DNA of 64,000 nt from an uncultured Phycisphaerales bacterium (GTDB lineage Bacteria; Planctomycetota; Phycisphaerae; Phycisphaerales; UBA1924): NCBI GenBank assembly GCA_937871915.1, contig CALMPG010000202.1, positions 1 through 64,000 of the forward strand, given 5' to 3'. Each line of letters starts with the position of its first letter. Position 1 is the stretch's first letter. The position numbers and the translations under genes are program-made. The notes under the pieces are model-generated. The model saw nothing but the letters and a program-made list of their open reading frames with translations, was not told the DNA's origin and ran no database searches. Of this stretch, positions 17,798-25,552 are shown piece after piece.

Positions 17798-17887
17798 GTC
17801 GGACTCCTTTGTTTCGGGTGCGGAACCCGCCGCACGCTGCGGCGGGGAAACGTGGCGGCCGCGGTTCCCCGCGACGCCGCGTGGCGA

Positions 17888-18151
17888 TCACTCGGCGTCG
17901 TTCAGAAACGCCTCGACGTGCTCGGGATCCATGTTGCTGAGGAACCCGACCAGATCGATGAGGTCGCTGCGGACCTTCCCGAGGCTTCCGGCGAAGCCCC
18001 AGTTGCGCGGGTCGGCCTTGGCCTGCTCGGCATGCTTGTCGAGTTCCATCTGCAGGACGTCCATCAGCCGGGCGATGTCGTCGCGGCGTGCGGCGTAGGT
18101 CTCGGCGGCGGTGGGTTCGGGCTTGGTGGTCTTGGGGGTGCGCTTCGTCAT
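17888..18151 (-). CDS. Small conserved protein (copy A; homologue at 58095)
   Basis: 87 residues: a basic N-tail (TKRTPKTTKPEPTAAE) then a helical bundle-like body, YAARRDDIARLMDVLQMELDK, NWGFAGSLGKVRSDLIDLVGFL, ending NMDPEHVEAFL. It is clearly homologous to the 86-residue product of 58095-58355: the N-tail, the SLGKVR-like block and the C-terminus are almost identical. No family is recognised. Its conservation in two operons with the same neighbours indicates a real element function. GGAG lies upstream of the ATG. Confidence 0.75.
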   Translation of the reverse strand: MTKRTPKTTKPEPTAAETYAARRDDIARLMDVLQMELDKHAEQAKADPRNWGFAGSLGKVRSDLIDLVGFLSNMDPEHVEAFLNDAE

Positions 18152-18190
18152 GGTCGTGCTCCTTTGGGTTGGTGGTCTCTGGTAAACAGC

Positions 18191-18213
18191 GAAGCCCGCA
18201 TTACGCGGGCTTC
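18191..18213 (-). terminator. Conserved hairpin spanning the stop codon of the first operon gene (copy A)
   Basis: GAAGCCCGC (18191-18199), loop ATTAC, GCGGGCTTC (18205-18213): a perfect 9-bp stem that includes the stop codon of the first operon gene. The same arms recur at 58036-58058 with a different loop. It is followed in the reading direction by GCTGTTTACC. It may be an attenuator or processing/stability element between the first and second genes. Confidence 0.6.
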
Positions 18214-18562
18214 AGGTCGTCGGGTGGTTGTCGTTCTTGCGGTCCCAACTCGTCGTGTCTTTCGGCTGGCCAACCGCCCGGAGGTAGTCGACCAACTCGT
18301 CGGCGTTCCAGGTGTCGCCGTCGATCGCGTCGTGCTCGTTGGGGGCGTCGGTATCGCGGTCGATCTCGAAGAGGCGGAAGCCGCCCAGCGCTCCGGGGCG
18401 CGGTCCCCAGTGCCCGTCGAGGTGGCGGCCGCGTCCGGCGGGGACCGTCGCGATGTTCCAGGTGCGTCCGTCGGGCGTGTGGATCTCGATCGCGGGGATA
18501 TGGAACCCGCTCTTGGCGAGGGTCTTGGCGAGGTCGATCGTGGTCTTCGTGGTCGCGTTCAT
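18212..18562 (-). CDS. Small conserved protein, first gene of operon A
   Basis: 116 residues from the ATG at 18562 (GGAG nine bases upstream). The N-terminal helix (TTIDLAKTLAKSGFHIPAIEI) leads into beta strands, GFRLFEIDRD, and a C-terminal block DELVDYLRAVGQPKDTTSWD ending in RKNDNHPTT. The 100-residue product of 57735-58037 shares almost the whole C-terminal half; copy A has an extra Gly/Pro/Arg-rich insert at about 42-60. The family is unknown. It heads a four-gene leftward operon behind paired operator-like repeats at 18680-18709. Confidence 0.75.
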   Translation of the reverse strand: MNATTKTTIDLAKTLAKSGFHIPAIEIHTPDGRTWNIATVPAGRGRHLDGHWGPRPGALGGFRLFEIDRDTDAPNEHDAIDGDTWNADELVDYLRAVGQPKDTTSWDRKNDNHPTT

Positions 18563-18679
18563 GGTCGTGGTCTCCGTCGCGTGCGGGGGGTGCGTTGTTC
18601 CCGCTCGCGTATGACACACATTGGCCGGCTGATGGCGAACAGGCAAGGCGATCGGCCTGCATTTCTCGATGATTCCGTG

Positions 18680-18709
18680 ACATGTGGGCAACTCGGCCAA
18701 ACATGTGGG
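18680..18709 (-). promoter_or_regulatory. Paired CCCACATGT sites, 21-bp spacing (operon A)
   Basis: Read on the minus strand, CCCACATGT occurs at 18709-18701 and again at 18688-18680, exactly 21 bp apart (two helical turns). The same arrangement (CCCACATGT then CCCACAAAG, also 21 bp) precedes operon B at 57594-57623. Conservation and position about 120-150 bp before the first start codon suggest a regulator-binding or promoter element. Confidence 0.6.
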
Positions 18710-18758
18710 CGGCGCGGGAAAGCGGGCCGCACAGCGCGGCTTCCCTACCCGCCCGCTG

Positions 18759-18888
18759 GCCACGGGTTGGCCCACGATCGCCCACGTCGCGTCCTCACGG
18801 CGGGGCGTACCAATCCCCGCCACGCGACCGTCGGCTCTCGGACGCGCAAACAAACTCTGTCTCCAAGCGCGGCTGTTCCCGCGGGCGT
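18759..18888. repeat. Conserved non-coding block, copy A
   Basis: About 130 bp closely match 61440-61571 on the same strand. The best-conserved part is AAACAAACTCTGT, one to two varying bases, then CCAAGCGCGGCTGTTCCCGC. Upstream parts GCCACGGGT and GCCCACGTCGCGT also match, with small differences in between. No single long open frame with consistent codon conservation explains it: reading-frame similarity exists in more than one frame. It lies upstream of operon A, inside the 1.1-kb gene-free stretch 18563-19650. It may be a regulatory region, origin component or small RNA gene. Confidence 0.6.
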
Positions 18889-19126
18889 CGATTCGCCCGC
18901 ATGGCGGGGAAGTACCTATTGCCCCCCCTCCCCTCGGCCGTTCGGACTCCGGCTGTAAGGTTCGCGGTAGGCGCGGCCTGGCACGCGACCTGCATGGGCG
19001 TGGTGGCGGCGGCGGGGTTGGCCCTGGCGCTCGGCGCAGCGCGTCCCGGCGTTCCTCGACGGACGCCGCCCGCGCCAACGTCGTGGCCCACAGGCGGGAG
19101 CCCGGGGCCGGGGATCACTGGAGCGC

Positions 19127-19236
19127 ACTGTCGCGCACTGACGCGACAGTTCCAATTGTTACCTATGCACGCGGGCGCGCCGGGGCGCGCACGCACGCGG
19201 AACGATTCCCGCCGCAATGTCAACTGTCGTGACAGT
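19127..19236. promoter_or_regulatory. Two related ACTGTC..GACAGT inverted repeats
   Basis: ACTGTCGCG (19127-19135) pairs with CGCGACAGT (19142-19150), and ACTGTC (19223-19228) pairs with GACAGT (19231-19236). The shared half-site ACTGTC and the dyad symmetry point to sites for one dimeric DNA-binding protein. A further half-site-like CAGTGCG follows at about 19242. They lie in the gene-free stretch between the Prim-Pol gene and operon A. Confidence 0.5.
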
Positions 19237-19350
19237 CCGCGGCAGTGCGCAGCAGGGGAATGCTGCAAGGCATGGGGGAGGCGAGGCCTGGCACATATCC
19301 CGCGTGTCCGAACGGGTGCGTCGATGGCCTGCGGTCGGCACGCCGCCGAC

Positions 19351-19516
19351 CCATTGCGCCAACCTGTTGCGCGCCCCCCAAGGGTGCTCGGGCGCGCGGG
19401 GGGGTGGGCGCAATAGGTAGAAAGAGAGGGGGGTGTTGTTGACTTGTACCTGTTTTCTCGATGTTTCTGCGCCGAACCTCTTGCGCGCAACAGGCTGCAA
19501 TAGGCGCAACAGGTTG
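19351..19516. repeat. Iteron-like GCGCAAYAG repeats, possible replication origin
   Basis: The unit GCGCAACAGG occurs at 19485-19494 and 19504-19513, with a degenerate unit (CTGCAATAGG) between them at about 9-10-bp period, giving three tandem units. GCGCAATAGG occurs at 19408-19417. On the other strand the unit occurs at 19372-19363, next to GCGCAAT at 19359-19353. Clustered iterons a few hundred bases from a primase-helicase gene are typical of origins. The stretch also holds GGGGGCCGCCCCC at about 19516. Confidence 0.5.
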
Positions 19517-19650
19517 GGGGCCGCCCCCACTGGCGACCTGGAATCGCGGGTGGCAGATTGAGAGCGCGCTGCGCCGAAGGCCCTCCGAGGGCCTCGCGGC
19601 GGGTCAAATGCCCCGCGGCGCTCGGTTTTGAGTGTGCTTTGGGCATGATT

Positions 19651-21993
19651 TCATGCGCCGGCAACGTCATTGGCGAGCCGGTACAGCCTTTGGGGCGTGC
19701 CCCGCGTGGTCCGCTCGGTGTATTCGATGCGGCGCTGATTGAGCAGCGCGGTCCGCACGTCGTCGTGCTCCTTGGGCGACCACGCCAGGCGCCGGCTCAG
19801 TTGCCAGAAAGGCATCCACGCATCGGCGGGGTGCTTGGCCGACCATTCCCGCAGCACGCGGAGCACGGCCTTGCACTGGCTCTCGAAGTCGCCGGCGCTG
19901 ACATGCTGGCTGGCCTTGAAGAGCATCCGCCGAGTCTGGTGGTCCACCAGCGACCACGCCCAGTCAACGGCATCAAGCGTGATCTGGGGCTCGCGGTGGC
20001 ATGCGCTGCACGCGTACACCAGCGCCAGGCGGCGGGCTTTTTCGTTGGCGCGGGCCCAGAGCGCCATGCCCGCTTGGTCCGACCGTGTCTCGGCGTCCGA
20101 GTAGGCGGCGTCGGCCAGCGCCCGGATCTCGCTCAGACGCACGCGAGCGTCGGGAGTTGCATCGACCAATCGTGGGACCGGGTGCTCGGCGTTCAGGTTG
20201 CCTTTGCCCGGCTTGAAGTCCGCCCACCACTTGGCCCACTTGGTGATCGACCGGGGCAGATCGCGCACGTCCGCGTCCTGCCCGCTCCCGCGCCGGCCCG
20301 CCTCGAGGATGAGCATGCGCGCGAAGAAGCCGTTGGAGAGCATCTTCGGGGACAGCGCCTCGTAGAAGATGTCCGGGATCGCGGTGCCAAACAGGCACAG
20401 GCAGGGCTGGTCGATCGTCCGTGGCTCCGTGTCGCTGGCCTTCACCCGCAGGGGATAGGTGGCGCTGGCCGACGTGTACAGCTTCAGCATCACCTGCATG
20501 ATGCCCTCGTAGCGCGGGTCGCGCTTGGCTCCGTACCCACTGATCGCCTGCATCAGCGTGTCGATCTCGTCGGTCTGGAAGAGCATGACCGGCATGAGGT
20601 GCATGCGGTCCTCGAGGCCCTCGCCGCTGGCAAAGCCGTCGGCGAACGCGCCGGGCATCCCGGCCTCGGCCAGGATCCGCTGGTTCACCTTGCGGGGGAA
20701 GTCTTTTCCCGTGCCTGTGTTGGCCAGGCCGAGCAGGTACACCGCGGGTCGGTTGTCTTGTGGGTCGCGGACCTTGCGGCCCGCGAGCGTGGCCTGGAGC
20801 GCCACCGCGCCGCAGAATGCCAGCACCGGCTCGGGGTAGGGCGCGTTCTGGAGCGAGTAGTCGATGACCTCGTTGATGAACCCGGGCACGCGGAGCAGAC
20901 TCGCCGGCACAGGCCCGGGATCGATCGGCCCGGGGACAACGGACTCGGCGGCAATGTCGCGTTCTCCTGCCGTGACGCGGAAGGCGGACAGATCGACATC
21001 CGGCCCGGGAACGCACGAGCCAAAGCCCCGCGCCCGCAGCGCCCCCGCGGCCGTGGCGAAGTCACCGCCGTGCTCGAGCAAGGAATAGACGGCGAACGGC
21101 GAGTAGCCGCGCAGATCCTCGAACGGCGGCGCATTGGTCGAGAACACGTAGAACACGCCGTCCTTGAGCGTGGCGCTGCAGCCCGCGGACTTGCCGGGCC
21201 GCGACCAGTGCTCGTTCTCGCCGTCTCGGACCTGCGTCCAGCCGTGGCGAACCAGCAGCTCCCGGATGTCGCCCCGGCGGTTGAAGTCGTCGCCAGGTTT
21301 GAGTTCATCGTTCGGATGGGAGGGCGATGATTTCACGCGCGGCCCATCCTCGACCGGCGGCGGAACTTCGTTCAGCTCCCAGGAGCACGCAAGCAGGACC
21401 TCTCGTTCCTCGGGCGTGATCACAGGCAGGGCCGCGAAGTTGCCGGATATGAGCGCATAGCCGTTCGACGGGGCGCACAGGAACATCCCGCCCTCGCCGC
21501 GGGTCTCGATCAACGTGCCGACGGCGAACCACCGCCCGTCCGACCCCTTTCGCGGCTTGAATCGCTTCCCGCAGACTTCGATTTCCTCCGAACCGGGAGC
21601 TTCAAAGCGCCGCTGCGCGAGCTTGAGGTTGCCGCAGACCGGTGCTCGACACCGGTACACCACATGCCGACCGCCAGATGGCGTGGTCTCAATGACGAGC
21701 CGATCGACCAGGCCTGGGCTGACGACGTCAACCCGCGCCCGCCACGGCGCGAACGCAGCGCCGGCCAGGTCGAAGTCGATCATCTCCACATGGCCCGACA
21801 CCGCGCCGGCGACGATACACAGATCACGATCGACACCACCACCGAACCACTTGGCGAGCTCTTCAGTCGTGGGAAGCCGCGACTGGTACGCTTTCCACGC
21901 GCGCAGCGCGACCTTCTTGTGGTCGCCCTCGCGGATTGCGGGAAGCACGCACAACCCCGAATCGAGGTACTTCTGGGCCGTGGACAGGCTCAT
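19651..21993 (-). CDS. Prim-Pol (archaeo-eukaryotic primase) / DUF3987 replication protein
   Basis: 780 residues from the ATG at 21993. The N-terminal half (about 1-190) is a bifunctional primase-polymerase domain: catalytic DFD at 73-75 (MIDFDLAG) and the nucleotide-binding SGGRHVVYR at 106-114. The C-terminal half (about 360-780) is DUF3987 helicase-like, with Walker A GLANTGTGKD (K430) and ILFQTDEIDTL-like Walker B (MLFQTDEIDTL). It would initiate and drive replication of the element. The start overlaps the stop of the upstream gene by one base (TGATG). It is homologous in its C-terminal half to the truncated gene at the right end of the window. Confidence 0.9.
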   Translation of the reverse strand: MSLSTAQKYLDSGLCVLPAIREGDHKKVALRAWKAYQSRLPTTEELAKWFGGGVDRDLCIVAGAVSGHVEMIDFDLAGAAFAPWRARVDVVSPGLVDRLVIETTPSGGRHVVYRCRAPVCGNLKLAQRRFEAPGSEEIEVCGKRFKPRKGSDGRWFAVGTLIETRGEGGMFLCAPSNGYALISGNFAALPVITPEEREVLLACSWELNEVPPPVEDGPRVKSSPSHPNDELKPGDDFNRRGDIRELLVRHGWTQVRDGENEHWSRPGKSAGCSATLKDGVFYVFSTNAPPFEDLRGYSPFAVYSLLEHGGDFATAAGALRARGFGSCVPGPDVDLSAFRVTAGERDIAAESVVPGPIDPGPVPASLLRVPGFINEVIDYSLQNAPYPEPVLAFCGAVALQATLAGRKVRDPQDNRPAVYLLGLANTGTGKDFPRKVNQRILAEAGMPGAFADGFASGEGLEDRMHLMPVMLFQTDEIDTLMQAISGYGAKRDPRYEGIMQVMLKLYTSASATYPLRVKASDTEPRTIDQPCLCLFGTAIPDIFYEALSPKMLSNGFFARMLILEAGRRGSGQDADVRDLPRSITKWAKWWADFKPGKGNLNAEHPVPRLVDATPDARVRLSEIRALADAAYSDAETRSDQAGMALWARANEKARRLALVYACSACHREPQITLDAVDWAWSLVDHQTRRMLFKASQHVSAGDFESQCKAVLRVLREWSAKHPADAWMPFWQLSRRLAWSPKEHDDVRTALLNQRRIEYTERTTRGTPQRLYRLANDVAGA

Positions 21994-22574
21994 CAGAGCA
22001 GCGCCTTCCACGCAAGGGCGTGCCGCAGGCCATCGGTAGCTGACTCGTGCTCCGCGGCGAGCGTCCGTGGGCAATGGCAGATGAACCACATGTCTCGTTG
22101 GAGTTCGCAGTTCTTGAACGCGAGGTAGACGGGCTTGCCCAGCATGTGCGCCCAGCCGATCTCGGTGAGCGTGGCGTGACAGGTCGGGTCCTCGATCCAG
22201 CCGAAGATCATGTCCGACCGGCGGATCCACTCCATGCACAGGGCCGGGACCAGCCAGCGCGGCCGAGCGCCCTCGGGGCAGACGCCCTCAAACCGCTGCT
22301 CCACGCCGATGTGCCAGCCCATCCATTCGTGCCGCCGGCCGTTGAAGGGGACGAAGTGCGGGCCGGTGAAGATGAACCGGCCGCAATCGATGGGACAGCC
22401 GAAGGGCTCCCTGCCAAGGCCGGGCACGAGGGGCTCGCGCCAGTTCCCTGCGGCGTGCATCTTGCCGGCGAGGTAGACCAGCGGCTTGGGCTCCCAAGGC
22501 CGGCGCGGATGGCCCAACGATGGCGGTACGGCGCTGGCTTGGGTTCCGGGACGGGGCGCGGGCGTGGTCGTCAT
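21993..22574 (-). CDS. Nucleoside 2-deoxyribosyltransferase-like protein
   Basis: 193 residues from the ATG at 22574, which overlaps the sigma-like gene stop. A Pro-rich leader (1-30) precedes VYLAGKMHAAGNWRE and, later, RRSDMIFGWIEDPTCHATLTEIGWAHMLGKPVYLAF. The SDM-x6-D, then T-LTEIG-AH-LGKPV pattern is the active-site region of nucleoside 2-deoxyribosyltransferases, in which the Glu is the nucleophile. A CPID-C pair near 85-90 could bind metal. In phages such enzymes salvage or alter nucleotides. It is coupled to the Prim-Pol gene by a TGATG overlap, which fits a DNA-precursor role. Confidence 0.75.
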   Translation of the reverse strand: MTTTPAPRPGTQASAVPPSLGHPRRPWEPKPLVYLAGKMHAAGNWREPLVPGLGREPFGCPIDCGRFIFTGPHFVPFNGRRHEWMGWHIGVEQRFEGVCPEGARPRWLVPALCMEWIRRSDMIFGWIEDPTCHATLTEIGWAHMLGKPVYLAFKNCELQRDMWFICHCPRTLAAEHESATDGLRHALAWKALL

Positions 22575-23116
22575 GACACGTACTCCTTGAGGCCGCGGGA
22601 TTCGAAGTGCTCGCGCAGCGCTAACGCGGCGGATCCGAGCGAAGGACGACGGCGGCCATCCGTGGCCGCGTCGAGGAACCCACGACAGGTTGCGGCGAGG
22701 TCTGCCGGGAGGCACTCGACGGCCTCGGCGACGTCAAGCTCGAGGTCTGCCCGCGCGACCTCGTCGCGCCGCCGCCCGCTCAGTGGTCTGCAGACCTGCT
22801 CGCGTGGGAACTCGCCGACGGAGACCGTGGTTGTTTCACCGCCGCGCTTGGCCGCGTTCTGTGACCGCAGGATCGACATGCCGGCGTTGGACATGGCGAT
22901 GGCGATGAACGCCAACGGCCGACCGCGTTCGGGCTCGAACCGCGGCCAGCGCTCCAGCGCAGCGAGAACGAGCTCTGATCGCAAGTCGAGCCCATCTTCG
23001 TCCAGCCGCCGCCGCCCGGTCAGGCGGCAGGCCTGACCGTGCGCGATGGCCCGCACGCGGTCCAGGTCCAGGCCGGTGTAGTCGGGCGTTTTCTCGCCTG
23101 GTGCGAACTCAACCAT
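22571..23116 (-). CDS. Sigma-70-like factor (region 2 type)
   Basis: 181 residues from the ATG at 23116. Residues about 20-95 have the sigma region 2 layout: LDLDRVRAIAHGQACRL, DLRSELVLAALERWPRFEPERG, then PLAFIAIAMSNAGMSILRSQ, like the core-binding and -10 helices of phage and ECF-type sigma factors. The C-terminal part (about 130-175) has a possible region 4 helix pair (DLELDVAEAVECLPADLA) but its match is weak. It would redirect host RNA polymerase to element promoters. The start overlaps the end of the next upstream gene by eight bases, and the downstream gene by four. Confidence 0.6.
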   Translation of the reverse strand: MVEFAPGEKTPDYTGLDLDRVRAIAHGQACRLTGRRRLDEDGLDLRSELVLAALERWPRFEPERGRPLAFIAIAMSNAGMSILRSQNAAKRGGETTTVSVGEFPREQVCRPLSGRRRDEVARADLELDVAEAVECLPADLAATCRGFLDAATDGRRRPSLGSAALALREHFESRGLKEYVS

Positions 23117-23450
23117 TCGCCACCTCCTGCACGAGCAGGCGGTGGGGAAGTCCATGTCGAACCTCGATCGACACCGCCGCGCCGTCGCCGATTGCTCTTA
23201 GCTCGGCGAGCAGATCAACGACAGCCTTTTTGAGTGCGAAGTCCGCCGATCGCGCGACCGGATCACCCGCGTGCTCAGGCCCGAGCCTCACCTCGCGCAC
23301 GACCCGGGGCATCGGCGTGAAGGTCGGTTCGCCGCCCGATACACGCAGCTGTTCGATCCGGCCGAAGCCGATCCGCTGCATCAACTCGACCAGCCGACGA
23401 GCGCCGCTGCCCAAGGCCTGCTTGGACGGATGGTTGGTGGTCGCGTTCAA
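23109..23450 (-). CDS. Conserved small protein of module A
   Basis: 113 residues. ARRLVELMQRIGFGRIEQLRV and GGEPTFTPMPRVVREVRLG form helix then strands; the C-terminal half is helical, ending ELRAIGDGAAVSIEVRHGLPHRLLV. The pattern looks like a small nucleic-acid- or protein-binding fold but no family is recognised. It is joined to both neighbours by overlaps (ATGA with 23447-23734, eight bases with the sigma-like gene), so it belongs to the Prim-Pol operon. Confidence 0.65.
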   Translation of the reverse strand: MNATTNHPSKQALGSGARRLVELMQRIGFGRIEQLRVSGGEPTFTPMPRVVREVRLGPEHAGDPVARSADFALKKAVVDLLAELRAIGDGAAVSIEVRHGLPHRLLVQEVANG

Positions 23451-23734
23451 GCGGCACCGCCTTCCGAACCAGCATCGCCACGCCGGCGGTCGATGCTCGC
23501 GAGTTCGAGCCGGACCTGCTCAATCGCGCGACGGTCGTACAGACGCACGCGGCCCGCTAGCGCCGCCGGGCGAATCGCCGGCCGCGTTGCCAGGACGTGC
23601 AGCACTCGGTGCATAGGCTGCGCGAGTTCACTGGCGATGACGCCGGGGGTGATCAGGGTGGGCGGCGAGGTCGAATCCGGGCGATTCGGTAGGGGCGCGG
23701 TTCCCATTGCGGCGGCTCCGTTCCCGGGCGACAT
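23447..23734 (-). CDS. MerR-like HTH small protein, first gene of the Prim-Pol operon
   Basis: 95 residues. After a low-complexity leader (1-27), LITPGVIASELAQPMHRVLHVLATR then AALAGRVRLYDRRAIEQVRLEL is a MerR/excisionase-type winged helix. Such proteins act as operon regulators or directionality factors. It heads the leftward operon 23734-19651 (HTH, small protein, sigma-like factor, deoxyribosyltransferase-like protein, Prim-Pol), all joined by overlaps. Tandem GGTCGCGACC palindromes lie about 70-90 bases upstream and are a plausible operator. An internal ATG at codon 10 is an alternative start. Confidence 0.72.
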   Translation of the reverse strand: MSPGNGAAAMGTAPLPNRPDSTSPPTLITPGVIASELAQPMHRVLHVLATRPAIRPAALAGRVRLYDRRAIEQVRLELASIDRRRGDAGSEGGAA

Positions 23735-23803
23735 GCCCGGTCACAAGGCCGCGAACGGTCGCGTGACTACCTCGAATGTCTCTGGATTCGCGGGCCGGAA
23801 ACT

Positions 23804-23823
23804 GGTCGCGACCGGTCGCGACC
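23804..23823. promoter_or_regulatory. Tandem GGTCGCGACC palindromes
   Basis: Two identical perfect palindromes GGTCGCGACC abut at 23804-23813 and 23814-23823, with a related ACGGTCGCGTGAC about 50 bp away. They lie in the 113-bp gap before the Prim-Pol operon, where its promoter must be. A dimeric repressor or the operon's own MerR-like protein could bind. Confidence 0.45.
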
Positions 23824-23847
23824 ACCCGTCCCTGACCGTGGAGTTCT

Positions 23848-24996
23848 CTACCGCTCCGGGCGCTTCTTTGCCGCCTTGCGCTGGCGTTCTTCCCGCATGC
23901 GGTCCGAGTGCTGATCCGCGATCAACTTTGCGAGCGCGTCCTCACCATCGTGGGGAGCGTCGTCGCCTCCCGCGTGATAGGCGTCAACAGGTTGGCTTGG
24001 TTCGGCGACTTCGGCACGCTGGTCGGCAGCGTCCGGCTCACCCTTGGTCTCGACGACCCGCTTGTCCAGATTGCCGGACGGCTGGACTTCCCGGATCGTG
24101 CCCGATTGAGCCGCCTCCGCGCGCCGTGCCTTCAGATACGCAGAGTTCTTGAGCACCTTGGTCATCGTGGCGGGCGAGCATCCCACGATGCTGGCCAGCT
24201 CGTTGCGACCGGGGAAGAAGCCGCCGTGCTTCCTGACATGCTCTTCGGCGAGCCGCATCGCCTCTTGCCAGGACATCGACCCGGCCTGCGGCGCCCGCCG
24301 GACATTGGGCCGATCGGCATCACGCGCGGCCCCACGCACGACTGCCTCCACCATCGGCACCATCGCCTCCCGGAACGCGGCGGCGATGTCTACGGCGTTC
24401 GTCAAGTTCACATGAGTGGTTGGAGCCGTCGACGCAGGTGCCGACTTGTCCGCGGCGACGCTGCGGAATGAGACGAGTTGCCCGGCACCAGGCACCGAAG
24501 GGCGATCCTCAAGAGCGCCGGCCTTCATCACGAAATCGATCACACGCTCCCGGCTGGCAATGACCGCGGCGTGATCGCGTGACAGCCTTGGGTCGAGCGC
24601 AACGCTCAGGTCAGCCCGCGCGAGAAGCCCGTGTTCAGTGAGCCGCCACTCGTCGCCGCCGACTTTCGTCACCCGGAACGGCTGGCTGGCCGCTCCGGCA
24701 CGCCGACGCCAGTCCGCGATCGCGCCCGACCACCTGCTCCAGGACTCAGCGAGCACCGGCTCGATCGCCTGGAGCAGGCCGGCCTCGCCCGTCACGGCGA
24801 TCGTCGCCTCGAAGGCCTCGTTCTGACCCGCCATGTCCAATCGCAGGGTGTTGCGACGTTCTACAAGTCCTGCTCCGACAAGGCGTAGCAGTGCCTGCTG
24901 CTGGGCGGCCGAGAGTTGCTCGGTGTCCACACGCTGCCACTTGTCCGGGATCCGCCGGAGGAGGGCTTCGATAACATCGGCCGGTTCGTGGTGCAT
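23848..24996 (-). CDS. Phage-type protein with C-terminal HTH region, function unknown
   Basis: 382 residues from the ATG at 24996; the frame continues upstream but over the oppositely read gene's leader. The N-terminus (EPADVIEALLRRIPDKWQRVD, LSAAQQQALLRLVGAGLVERR) looks like a winged-helix domain with a following strand. The middle is variable. At about 270-330, MSWQEAMRLAEEHVRKHGGFFPG then ELASIVGCSPATMTKVLKNS is a helix-turn-helix of the kind used to read DNA. The tail is charged and disordered. It is probably a regulator of the element. It is divergent from 25166-25495. Confidence 0.65.
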   Translation of the reverse strand: MHHEPADVIEALLRRIPDKWQRVDTEQLSAAQQQALLRLVGAGLVERRNTLRLDMAGQNEAFEATIAVTGEAGLLQAIEPVLAESWSRWSGAIADWRRRAGAASQPFRVTKVGGDEWRLTEHGLLARADLSVALDPRLSRDHAAVIASRERVIDFVMKAGALEDRPSVPGAGQLVSFRSVAADKSAPASTAPTTHVNLTNAVDIAAAFREAMVPMVEAVVRGAARDADRPNVRRAPQAGSMSWQEAMRLAEEHVRKHGGFFPGRNELASIVGCSPATMTKVLKNSAYLKARRAEAAQSGTIREVQPSGNLDKRVVETKGEPDAADQRAEVAEPSQPVDAYHAGGDDAPHDGEDALAKLIADQHSDRMREERQRKAAKKRPER

Positions 24997-25165
24997 GCAG
25001 ACGAATGGTAAACCCGTTCGCGTCGGATGGCCCGCAGGGGCGGCTCGGCCGTTTGGGGTGGAATCCGGCCCGTTTGCGTATTCAGAGGAACCGGACATCA
25101 GGCCCGGAGCGGGCAGGCTTCCGCCTGCTCGAGGAACAATGCCAACGAGCGCGAGGAGCTCCCAC

Positions 25166-25495
25166 ATGTCGACCGTTCAGACCAAGCCCGCGAAGCTGTC
25201 GCCGGCCGAGAAGATCGCCCAGTTCATCGAGCGCAACGGCGGCGAACACCGTCGCTGGTTCATCGGCGTCACCTGCAATCCGCGCGAGCAACTCATCTGC
25301 GAGCACTGCATCAACACGACCCGCGACCCCTTCTTGATCGTCGGATGCGACTCGGGTGAAGAGGCCCGCCGAGTTGAGTACTCGCTGCGGAAGCAGCACG
25401 GCGGCTGGGGAAAGCGGTTTGACTTCCTCGACCCCGCGGCGATTTTCGTCTACACGTTCCGCCTGAGCGAGACCACCGTTCCGAATCTGCGCTGA
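25166..25495 (+). CDS. Small protein, possibly a distant GIY-YIG-like fold
   Basis: 109 residues from the ATG at 25166, chosen for GAGGAG about eight bases upstream. KLSPAEKIAQFIERNGGEHRRWFIGVTCNPREQLICEH has the order seen in small GIY-YIG-related proteins (strand ending in WFIGVT.NP followed by R..L), and the rest (EEARRVEYSLRKQHGGWGKRF, then IFVYTFRLS) fits the helix and final strand. The catalytic residues are not convincing. It is a single rightward gene between leftward operons and ends at a strong terminator, so it is an independent unit. Confidence 0.65.
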   Translation: MSTVQTKPAKLSPAEKIAQFIERNGGEHRRWFIGVTCNPREQLICEHCINTTRDPFLIVGCDSGEEARRVEYSLRKQHGGWGKRFDFLDPAAIFVYTFRLSETTVPNLR

Positions 25496-25512
25496 CCAAG
25501 CCCTCGTAGCTC

Positions 25513-25552
25513 GCCCGGCGGACCGTCTCATCGCGGTCTGCCGGGCTTTGTT
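25513..25552 (+). terminator. Strong Rho-independent terminator
   Basis: GCCCGGCGGACCG (25513-25525) pairs with CGGTCTGCCGGGC (25534-25546) with one G-T pair, loop of eight, followed by TTTGTT. It ends the rightward gene 25166-25495. Confidence 0.8.

Noticed and set aside
18682-19670. Long ORFs on both strands over the gene-free stretch
   Set aside because: No family match, several frames open at once, no ribosome binding sites; the repeats and conserved block explain the stretch better.
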